A DNA stretch of 5,583 bases from Chloroflexota bacterium (lineage in GTDB: Bacteria; Chloroflexota; Anaerolineae; Anaerolineales; DRMV01). Shown one piece after another: positions 1 through 5,583 of this stretch. The notes beneath the pieces are model-generated. The model was not told the DNA's origin, made no database searches, and was given only the letters and a program-made list of their open reading frames with translations. The stretch spans positions 1 through 5,583 of the forward strand of contig JAADEP010000024.1 of the NCBI GenBank assembly GCA_013153335.1, read 5' to 3'. The number at the start of each line of letters is the position of its first letter. Positions within the stretch are counted from its first letter, which is position 1. The position numbers and the translations under genes are program-made.

Positions 1-869
1 CCCAACGCGCGCACATACCAAGCCACATAGTCGGGGACCTGGCGGCGCCAGTAAGCTTCGTCGTGGCGACCGACGTTGTAGCGCCACCGGTGCGGAACGT
101 CGAACGCGACCAGCAGGTCCTCGAGGGTAGTAGCCGCCTGGATGATCTCATCCCGGTCGTAATCCGCGATGTCGATGCTGACCTGGGGCAAGGCGGTCTC
201 AGGGATGGCTTCGAGCCAACCGAGCAGCCGCGAACCATCCCCCCAAAAGATGGCCGGACTGTGCGCGCCGATGACCCCGAACGTCTCCCAATGTTGCAGG
301 CCGATGCGCACAGCCCAGCCCGCGCCGCGCGAAAGCCCGCCCACACCCCGTTGGGTTCGCTCGGTGCTCACGGGATAATGGGCCTCGAGCCAGGGCAGCA
401 GGTCGTCGACGACCGCTTGGTCGAACGCGTTGTCAGGCGGCAGGGTCCAGTTCAACGCCCGCGGCTCTTCGGGCATCACCACCAACAACGGCGACGCGAG
501 CCCCTGACGGATGCGCTCGTCCAAAGCCTGAGGCACGCCCAAACGCACCCACTGATCCGCGGTGTAATTTTGGCCATGGAACAAAATCAGCAGAGGATAA
601 GGCTCCGGGGGATGGGCCTGATAACAAGGCGGCAAATAGATAAGCACCCGCAGCTCGGTCGCTGGCGGTATGTGCTGCGTAGGGACCCGGGCTTCAACGA
701 CCTGGCCGGGCTGCTGCAAGCACGTGACCGGTTTCCGCAAACGCGAAGGCCCAGGCCCTACGAGGCCGACCAAGAGCAACCACAGCCCGAGTCCGCCCCA
801 AATAGGCCATCGGCAACAGCCTGCACCCAAGCGAGGGGATGCGTTAACGAAAGCGACGACGCCATTCAT
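1..869 (-). CDS. Exported or membrane-anchored esterase of the alpha/beta-hydrolase (putative esterase, D/CE1-like) family (3' partial)
   Basis: Translation of the minus strand gives 289 open codons from ATG 867-869 to the left edge with no stop; the C-terminus is outside. Residues 20-38 are a Trp/Leu/Gly-rich hydrophobic segment (WGGLGLWLLLVGLVGP) followed by SRLRKP, so the protein is probably exported or anchored by its N-terminus. The catalytic part starts near LRVLIYLPP. Visible elements are LILFHGQNYTADQW (oxyanion His-Gly at 98-99), nucleophile S180 in GGLSRGAGWA, an acid among D236/D238/D240 in IADYDRD, and base H269 in GRHDEAYWRR. The set resembles the putative esterase family that includes enterochelin-, feruloyl- and D-type esterases; the substrate cannot be told. 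The ATG start overlaps the upstream hydrolase by 26 bases and has only a weak GCGGG ahead of it; TTG 828-830 (residue 14) is an alternative that keeps the hydrophobic segment. It is the last gene of the operon visible here. Confidence 0.85.
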   Translation of the reverse strand, partial: MNGVVAFVNASPRLGAGCCRWPIWGGLGLWLLLVGLVGPGPSRLRKPVTCLQQPGQVVEARVPTQHIPPATELRVLIYLPPCYQAHPPEPYPLLILFHGQNYTADQWVRLGVPQALDERIRQGLASPLLVVMPEEPRALNWTLPPDNAFDQAVVDDLLPWLEAHYPVSTERTQRGVGGLSRGAGWAVRIGLQHWETFGVIGAHSPAIFWGDGSRLLGWLEAIPETALPQVSIDIADYDRDEIIQAATTLEDLLVAFDVPHRWRYNVGRHDEAYWRRQVPDYVAWYVRAL

Positions 870-1647
870 CCCGCAATTGGAGATTGCGAAGGTCTTCCCA
901 TGGCGGGAGGGTGAGGAATTCTTTGAGGAGACGATAGAACAGCCGCGGCTGCTCGAGCATGGGAAAGTGCGCGGCCTGCGGAATAGCCAAAACGTGGTGG
1001 TAAGGCGACGTGGGCAAAGGCCAACGCCGGTTACCCAAACGCAGCACGTCCTGATAAACCGGATCTTCCTGGCCGTAAATCGCGAGCCAGGGCTGCTCAA
1101 CCTCGCGCGCCAAACGCAAAAGATCGCTCTCCGCGGTCGCGCGCAGCGCCGCGTCCAGGGTCGTTTCGGTGATGCGCTCGCTATCTTGCTGAACCGGCAG
1201 CACAGCCTTGCGGTCGGTCGTGAGCCAAGGCCAAAATTCGGCCGCACGGCGGGGCAAACCGCGAGCCCAGTCCATGCTCAACGGCAGCCCAATGGTCATC
1301 ACCCGCTGCACCCACTCCGGCTCTTGTGTAGCCAAAGCTAGAGCCACGGCTGCCCCCAGCCCATGCCCGACCAACACCACATCCACCACGCCCAAAGCTT
1401 CCATAAAGGAACGCACCTGGTCCACAAACGCGTCCAGCGACGCGCTGGGCGGCGCTTGCCCCAAACTGCTGCCGTAGCCGTAAAAATCCAGCGCGTAAGC
1501 CCGGTTGCGAAGCGAAACTTCCTGCATTGTCCCGAGCCAATAGCGCCACGAACCCACCCAAGTATGCAAAAACAACACCGGGGGCGCGCCGCGACCCAGG
1601 ACTTCATAATGCAGAAAGATGCGATTTTCCAGCAAAAGCGCGCTCAT
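844..1647 (-). CDS. Alpha/beta-hydrolase fold protein lacking the nucleophile Ser (possible pseudo-hydrolase)
   Basis: This 267-residue protein has no signal peptide and is probably cytoplasmic. It has the standard order of an alpha/beta hydrolase: strand and oxyanion region PPVLFLHTW (22-30, with H28-T29 in place of the usual His-Gly), a DFYGYGSS turn (54-61), the nucleophile elbow VLVGHGLGAA (91-100), a helical cap region (about 125-185), the acid D195 in YGQEDPV and the base H227 in AAHFPMLEQP. In the elbow, the usual G-H-S-x-G is G-H-G-L-G: residue 96 is Gly (GGG, 1360-1362), so ordinary Ser-based ester hydrolysis should not work although Asp and His remain. Either the protein is a binding or scaffold protein, or it uses unusual chemistry. 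The start ATG lies 2 bases after the receiver stop, with AGGCG 7 bases upstream; the 3' end overlaps the esterase gene. The fold is clear; substrate and role are unknown. Confidence 0.88.
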   Translation of the reverse strand: MSALLLENRIFLHYEVLGRGAPPVLFLHTWVGSWRYWLGTMQEVSLRNRAYALDFYGYGSSLGQAPPSASLDAFVDQVRSFMEALGVVDVVLVGHGLGAAVALALATQEPEWVQRVMTIGLPLSMDWARGLPRRAAEFWPWLTTDRKAVLPVQQDSERITETTLDAALRATAESDLLRLAREVEQPWLAIYGQEDPVYQDVLRLGNRRWPLPTSPYHHVLAIPQAAHFPMLEQPRLFYRLLKEFLTLPPWEDLRNLQLRDEWRRRFR

Positions 1648-1649
1648 GC

Positions 1650-2018
1650 TTACGCCTGTCCTACAAACCGGTTGACCGTCTGGATTAGGTCTTCGGCCTC
1701 AAAGGGCTTGAGCAAATACGCGTCCGCACCCGCGTCATAACCCGCTTGCACCTCGGCCTCTTGGCCCTTGGCCGACAAAAACACCACTGGGATGTGCCCC
1801 AAAGCCGGATCTTGCTTGATGATGCGGCAGGCTTCGTAGCCCGTCATGCGCGGCATGCGCACGTCCAGCAAGATAAAATCAGGCTTTTCGCGGCGGGCTT
1901 GCTCCACGGCCTCCAAACCATCTTGCGCCTGAAGCACCTCGTGGCCTTCCAGCTCTAAGAGAAACGCGATCAACTCACGAATATCGGGTTCGTCCTCGGC
2001 GATCAGAATGCGCGCCAT
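1650..2018 (-). CDS. Single-domain CheY-like response regulator
   Basis: The protein is 122 residues long, the usual size of a lone receiver, with no output domain. All expected receiver residues are visible: acidic pair E8/D9 (AEDEPD) for Mg binding, phosphoacceptor D52 in FILLDVRMP, the Ser/Thr switch position S82 in VVFLSAK, and K104 in LLKPF. Y101 occupies the aromatic switch region. It should accept phosphate from the histidine kinase encoded immediately upstream, with which it shares a TGATG overlap. Lacking a DNA-binding domain, it must act by protein contact or as a relay or phosphate sink; the receiver-GGDEF protein of the same operon is one possible partner in such a pathway. The hydrolase gene follows after 2 bases. 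The family call is secure and the kinase pairing is very likely from gene position; the downstream target is unknown. Confidence 0.95.
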   Translation of the reverse strand: MARILIAEDEPDIRELIAFLLELEGHEVLQAQDGLEAVEQARREKPDFILLDVRMPRMTGYEACRIIKQDPALGHIPVVFLSAKGQEAEVQAGYDAGADAYLLKPFEAEDLIQTVNRFVGQA

Positions 2019-4810
2019 CAGGCCTCCTCCCCGCTAGGCGTAGGCGATGCCTCGGCCTCGGTTGAGGCCACGGGCAAGGTGAAGAAAAAGGTGCTCCCTT
2101 GGCCCGGGACGCCCTCGCTTTCGACCCAGATACGTCCGCCGTGCATTTCGACCAACTGTTTGACGATCGAAAGGCCCAATCCTGTGCCCGCAGTTTTGAT
2201 GACCAGGGGGTGCTCGCCCCGATAAAAGCGCTCAAAGATGCGTGGCTGATCTTCGGGCTTGATGCCGATGCCCGTGTCCTGGACCCATACACGCACGAAC
2301 CCATCCCCCTGGTCTTGCGCGCCGACTGTGACCGTGCCGCCGTCGGGCGTGTAGCGACAGCCGTTCTCGACCAAGTTGGCCACGATTTGCTGCACGCGCT
2401 GGGGGTCCGCGTAGACCTGAGGCAAATCCTCGGGCAGCGGGGCCAGGCGCACGGTGATATCCCGGCCCTTGTCGCGCATCTGGCGTTGAAAGTCTTCCAC
2501 AATATCTTGCAGGATGGAGCGCAAATCCACGGGCCGGGGCTCAAGCCGAATGCGCCCAGATTCCAGCCGAGACAGGGTGAGCAAGTCGTTGACCAGGTGG
2601 ATGAGTCGGTTCACGTGCCGGTGGATCACCTCAATGGCTTTGCGCTGTCGAGGCCCGAGCTCGCCCAAAATTTGGGGTCGCAGAAGCAAATCCACATAAC
2701 CTTTGATCGCGGTCAAAGGCGTGCGCAGCTCGTGGCTCACCGTAGCCACGAACTCGGATTTCATCCGATCGACCTCGATCTGGTGCGTGATATCCCGGAT
2801 GGCCGAGACCGTGCCGATAAAACCTTGGTGCCGGTCGATCATGGCCGAAAGGTGCACCGAAAGCACCCGGCCATCTTCGAGCTCGATCTGGGCAGCTGCG
2901 ACCTCGCCCGGCTTGTAAGATTCAGGATTTTGCGACCACTTGCGGATGTTGCTCAACCACGCCTGTCCCTGGGCACCGAACAAACCCCGAAAGCGCTCCA
3001 GAGGCTGGCCGAGCAGGTCCTCGGCCGCGATGCCCAGCAAGCGCTCGGCCGACGGATTGACCAAGGTCACGGTGCCGTGCACGTCGGTCACCAAAATGCC
3101 GTCGGCCACGGCTTCGAGGATCGCGCGCATGCGGCTCGCTTCGATCTGCTGCTGCCGCAGCATCTGGCCGGTTTCGATCGCGTGCTCTTGAATGAGCTGG
3201 AACAGCTCCGCGTTCTGGATCGCGGTCGCGATCTGCATCGCGGTCACCTGGATGAGGTCCAGGTCATCCTCAGACCAGTCGCGGGGCTCATCGAGGAAGA
3301 TGAACAGCCCGCCGCGGCTCTCCGCGCCGTGCAGCAGGGGCACCGCGACACCCGCGGGATACTGGCCAAAGGTCTCGCGCCACACCCGCGGCCAGGGGGT
3401 ATCGGGGTCAATGAGCAAGCGTTGGCGTTGGAGCACCAGCGTGCGCATCCACGGGTCGTGGAAGGGCAAATCGAGCTTCTTGCCACCGTAGGGCGGCTTA
3501 TAGCGCCCCCGCCCCGCGCGCCATAAGGCCTGATGCGTGTCCATATCCCACAAGACCACCGCGGTTTGGACCGCGCCCAGGCCCTCGAGCAACACTTGCA
3601 GCGTGCGGTCGAGGATGTGGTCCAGGTCCAGGCTGCTGGCCAATTCCGCGAAGATATGGGCCAAAAGCTGAGCCCGATGCTGTTCGCGCTGCAGCGCGGC
3701 CGTGCGTTCGGCCACGCGGCGCTCCAAGTCCTCGGTCAAACGTCGGGTGATGTTGTATAGCCGCGCGTTTTGCAAGCTGCTCGCGGTCTGTTGGGCCAAC
3801 GTCCGGGCCAGCAGCATCTCGTCGGCCGTGAAAGGCTGCTCGCGCCACAGCAGAAACGCGCCGTAGAAATGGTCCTCCGGGTCGTGCACAGGGACCACGA
3901 GCCCGCTCGCGTCGTGAACAGGCACGCGCGCCGCGAGGGCAGCCAGCCCGGGCTCCTGGGTCGGGGTCCGGGTGTGCAGCAAGCGCTTGCTATGGGCCAA
4001 ATGCTGCAAGAGCGCTTGGGCTTCGGGGATGGGCTGCCCGGGTTCGCCCAAAGCCGCTCGAGGAAATTCGGTGACCAAGCGAGCCTGGCCTGGGTCGTCC
4101 TCCCAGGTGAGGACGGCCAAGTGGTCGGCCTGGAGCGCGGTGAACAAATGGCGGGCCGCGCGTTGCCACAACGTCGGGGGCTCCAGGCTGGTGGAAAGGT
4201 CGGAGATCACTTGGTGCAGCAACGCGAGCTGCCGCGCGCGGGCCTCAGCCTCTTGCGCGCGCTGTTGCGCCTGCTGCAGACGGCGGTGCTGCGCGAGCAG
4301 GTGTGCGATATATTGCGCAGCCTGGTGGGCCAACGCGACCTCTTCGGGCTGATACGCGTGCGGCTCCCGGCGCTCAAGGACCAACAAGCCCAAGATCGCC
4401 GCGTCCGGACCCTCCGCGATGGGCACGCCGAGCCAGGTGCGATATTCCACATCCCCCAGCGTAGGGAAGAAAGGGCTATCGGTAACGTCGGGGATATACA
4501 ACGGCTCGTGGGTTCGTTGGACTTCGCGGAACAAGCGGCTATCGCGGATGTTGACCTCAAGACCAATGGGGGAATTGTTGGCCGCGAAGCCCAGCGCCTG
4601 GCTCGCGATCAGGCGATCGCGCTTTTGCAACCACAGCGCGGCCCGGTCCAAAGGCACCAGGCGCGCGAGGGCAGGCAGCACTTCGCGCAAGAGCGCGGCC
4701 TCGTTCGGCGCCTGGGCCAGCCGCAACCAAGCGTCCAAACTCGAAGCTGCGCCCGCAGCCGAACCCCGGGCAATGGGTTGCGTTAAAGGCGCGGTATCCG
4801 ATAGAGCCAT
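2018..4810 (-). CDS. Cytoplasmic sensor histidine kinase, GAF-GAF-GAF-PAS-HisKA-HATPase
   Basis: This 930-residue protein autophosphorylates a His from ATP and passes the phosphate to a receiver Asp. Domain order: GAF-like regions at about 25-175, 200-350 and 385-540, joined by Gln/Arg/Ala-rich coiled-coil helices (175-200, 350-380, 540-560); PAS with C-terminal motif at about 556-680 (ADGILVTD, VNPSAERLLG, IRDITHQ); HisKA at 683-750 with phospho-His 693 in SHELRTPLT; HATPase at about 795-915. The ATP site is complete: N box N812-LVEN, G1 DTGIGI (845-850), F box FERFYRG (859-865), G2 GTGLGLSIVK (875-884). E694 and T697 after the His form the ExxT motif linked to phosphatase activity in HisKA kinases. 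There is no signal peptide or membrane helix, so it should sense an internal signal. The only Cys is C818 in the N box, so the GAF regions cannot attach a bilin through Cys. The ligands are unknown. It overlaps the next receiver gene by one base, its likely partner. Confidence 0.96.
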   Translation of the reverse strand: MALSDTAPLTQPIARGSAAGAASSLDAWLRLAQAPNEAALLREVLPALARLVPLDRAALWLQKRDRLIASQALGFAANNSPIGLEVNIRDSRLFREVQRTHEPLYIPDVTDSPFFPTLGDVEYRTWLGVPIAEGPDAAILGLLVLERREPHAYQPEEVALAHQAAQYIAHLLAQHRRLQQAQQRAQEAEARARQLALLHQVISDLSTSLEPPTLWQRAARHLFTALQADHLAVLTWEDDPGQARLVTEFPRAALGEPGQPIPEAQALLQHLAHSKRLLHTRTPTQEPGLAALAARVPVHDASGLVVPVHDPEDHFYGAFLLWREQPFTADEMLLARTLAQQTASSLQNARLYNITRRLTEDLERRVAERTAALQREQHRAQLLAHIFAELASSLDLDHILDRTLQVLLEGLGAVQTAVVLWDMDTHQALWRAGRGRYKPPYGGKKLDLPFHDPWMRTLVLQRQRLLIDPDTPWPRVWRETFGQYPAGVAVPLLHGAESRGGLFIFLDEPRDWSEDDLDLIQVTAMQIATAIQNAELFQLIQEHAIETGQMLRQQQIEASRMRAILEAVADGILVTDVHGTVTLVNPSAERLLGIAAEDLLGQPLERFRGLFGAQGQAWLSNIRKWSQNPESYKPGEVAAAQIELEDGRVLSVHLSAMIDRHQGFIGTVSAIRDITHQIEVDRMKSEFVATVSHELRTPLTAIKGYVDLLLRPQILGELGPRQRKAIEVIHRHVNRLIHLVNDLLTLSRLESGRIRLEPRPVDLRSILQDIVEDFQRQMRDKGRDITVRLAPLPEDLPQVYADPQRVQQIVANLVENGCRYTPDGGTVTVGAQDQGDGFVRVWVQDTGIGIKPEDQPRIFERFYRGEHPLVIKTAGTGLGLSIVKQLVEMHGGRIWVESEGVPGQGSTFFFTLPVASTEAEASPTPSGEEA
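2023..2030 (-). promoter_or_regulatory. Strong Shine-Dalgarno of the stand-alone receiver gene, inside the kinase 3' end
   Basis: The minus strand reads GGAGGAGG, then CCTG, then ATG. This near-ideal Shine-Dalgarno lies in the last codons of the kinase and precedes the TGATG junction (2016-2020), where the kinase stop TGA and the receiver ATG share one base. It fixes the receiver start and suggests translational coupling, possibly with higher output of receiver than kinase. Confidence 0.8.
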
Positions 4811-4815
4811 GCCAG

Positions 4816-4822
4816 CCGCCTC
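4816..4822 (-). promoter_or_regulatory. Ribosome binding site of the histidine kinase gene
   Basis: On the minus strand GAGGCGG precedes the ATG at 4808-4810, with 8 bases between GAGG and the start codon. It supports this ATG as the start. The whole 45-base gap (4811-4855) is GC-rich and shows no recognisable promoter or terminator, which fits read-through from the upstream response regulator gene. Confidence 0.6.
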
Positions 4823-4855
4823 GTTGAAACGGGTCCCACCGACGCGCGGCGGGGC

Positions 4856-5583
4856 TTACCAGCGGTCCTTCGAATGGCTTTGCGCGGCCAATTCGGTAAT
4901 CTCGCGGATGTCCGCGAAATCGTACTCGCGCGCGTTCAAAATGCCGATATCCAACGTCATCAAAGGCACCTTTTCCTCGGTGCCGTCTTCCTTCTTGCGC
5001 AAGATGTAGCCGCGCTCCCGGTCAATGTAGTTGTACAGGGTCTTGACCTCTTCATCAAAGCGGGCCTTAAGGTGATCCGCAATGCGCGTGGCCCGGTGCT
5101 CATCGGTTACGATGATGAAGTTCGACTCGGCCGGATGGCCGATGAAGTCGTCCTCCTTACCCATCTGATCCATGATTTGGGTGATCAAAATCGCGGCGAA
5201 ACGGAGGGCGTCGTCGGCTGCGATAAAGCCGTAGACCTCACGAAACGCGTCAAAATTGCGGATCCAAATGTCAATCAGCGCCCAATCTTTGCGGCGGATA
5301 ATACGGCGCAGGTATTCCTCGATCGAGCGACCCGAAGGCAAGTGGGTGCGCGGGTCGGTGAGGCGTTCCCGCTCAATGCGCTTGAGGATGTTCTTGATGC
5401 GCAGGCGCAATTCATCAGGGTCAAACGGCTTGGTGATGTAATCGTCCGCGCCCATTTCCAGACCTTGCAAACGGGAATAGCGTTCATCCCGTTGGGTTAG
5501 AAAGATCACCGGGATGTGCGCGGTGCGCGGGTTGGACCGGATTTGCCGAAAGACCTCATACCCATCGATGTCAGGCAAAATGA
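4856..5583 (-). CDS. Response regulator with receiver and degenerate GGDEF-like domain (5' partial)
   Basis: The fragment enters from the right edge already inside a receiver domain: the frame is open to the edge and reads I-L-P-D-I-D-G-Y-E-V, the stretch just after the phosphoacceptor Asp, whose codon should lie about two codons outside the window. The TTG at 5576-5578 is an internal Leu codon, not a start. The receiver keeps the Thr of IFLTQ and the Lys of ITKPFD. A short linker with KRIERERLTDPRTHLPSGR leads into a GGDEF-like fold (YGFIAADDALRF), ending at TAA 4856-4858. The GGDEF signature is replaced by AESNF (5117-5131), and the upstream metal-binding Asp positions are also changed (DIWIRNF), so diguanylate cyclase activity is not expected. 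The domain may bind nucleotide or protein instead. No DNA-binding domain or EAL domain follows. The histidine kinase gene starts 45 bases downstream, so the two are probably co-transcribed. The fold call is firm; the role is inferred. Confidence 0.9.
   Translation of the reverse strand, partial: ILPDIDGYEVFRQIRSNPRTAHIPVIFLTQRDERYSRLQGLEMGADDYITKPFDPDELRLRIKNILKRIERERLTDPRTHLPSGRSIEEYLRRIIRRKDWALIDIWIRNFDAFREVYGFIAADDALRFAAILITQIMDQMGKEDDFIGHPAESNFIIVTDEHRATRIADHLKARFDEEVKTLYNYIDRERGYILRKKEDGTEEKVPLMTLDIGILNAREYDFADIREITELAAQSHSKDRW

Noticed and set aside
807..830. Lipoprotein signal (LGAGCC) in the esterase N-terminus
   Set aside because: The Cys pair comes before the hydrophobic segment rather than after it, and the -3 position is Gly rather than Leu, so it does not fit a lipobox.
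63..914. Long plus-strand open frame of 283 codons
   Set aside because: It is antisense to the esterase, whose minus-strand translation shows HGQNYTADQW, GGLSRGAGW and GRHDEAYW motifs. The plus-strand product is Arg/Gln/Pro-rich with no domain, as expected for the shadow of a GC-rich gene.
3217..3245. Short repeat of ATCGCGGTC spaced by about 12 bases
   Set aside because: It lies in the kinase helix coding for Ala/Ile/Thr-rich residues (VTAMQIATAIQNAE); the heptad-like amino-acid pattern explains the similarity.
2099..3526. Plus-strand open frame of 475 codons opposite the kinase
   Set aside because: It lies wholly opposite clear HisKA/HATPase/PAS coding sequence. Its low-complexity Arg/His/Gln/Asp-rich product shows no recognisable motif; high GC makes long antisense frames common.
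3770..4786. Plus-strand open frame of 338 codons opposite the kinase GAF region
   Set aside because: Same reasoning: a codon-bias shadow, with no ribosome binding site or domain to support it.
4811..4855. Possible hairpin or terminator between the receiver-GGDEF gene and the kinase
   Set aside because: The minus strand shows short complementary runs (CCG with CGG around CGCGT, extended by CCC/GGG), but the stem is broken by a mismatch and there is no T-run. In GC-rich DNA this is weak, and the genes are close enough to be co-transcribed.
4874..5500. Plus-strand open frame of 208 codons opposite the receiver-GGDEF gene
   Set aside because: The minus strand here encodes conserved receiver and GGDEF-like sequence; the plus-strand frame has no independent support.
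5576..5578. TTG as start codon of the receiver-GGDEF gene
   Set aside because: The frame stays open to the window edge and this codon falls within the conserved L-P-D-I-D-G-Y stretch of a receiver, so it is an internal Leu and the gene is truncated by the window.

Overview
The window looks like a piece of a bacterial chromosome with high GC content and very dense gene packing. All five genes lie on the minus strand, so transcription runs from high to low coordinates. No gene-free stretch is longer than 45 bases. The style of the proteins suggests the Chloroflexota (Anaerolineae-like). The pointers are a soluble multi-GAF/PAS histidine kinase, a receiver fused to a degenerate GGDEF domain with the wording seen in that phylum, and a GLSRGAG-type esterase. 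This assignment rests on remembered sequence style, not on a search.

Layout in transcription order: (1) 5583-4856, the 3' part of a response regulator whose receiver is followed by a GGDEF-like domain that has lost its catalytic motif; its true start is outside the window. (2) 4810-2018, a complete 930-residue cytoplasmic sensor histidine kinase with three GAF-like regions, a PAS domain, HisKA and HATPase. (3) 2018-1650, a 122-residue stand-alone CheY-like receiver, coupled to the kinase by a TGATG stop/start overlap. (4) 1647-844, an alpha/beta hydrolase whose nucleophile position holds Gly instead of Ser. (5) 869-1, an exported or membrane-anchored esterase with an apparently intact triad; its C-terminus runs off the window.

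The spacings (45 bp, then 1 bp overlap, 2 bp gap, 26 bp overlap) point to a single operon. A plausible reading is a signalling module: the kinase senses a cytoplasmic signal through its GAF/PAS domains and phosphorylates one or both receivers. Neither receiver shows a DNA-binding output domain in the window, so output is probably by protein contact or phosphorelay. The two hydrolase genes at the end may be metabolic passengers, or, for the nucleophile-less one, a ligand-binding partner of the signalling proteins. No tRNA, rRNA, CRISPR array, insertion sequence, terminator or convincing promoter was seen. The operon promoter and terminator must lie outside the window.
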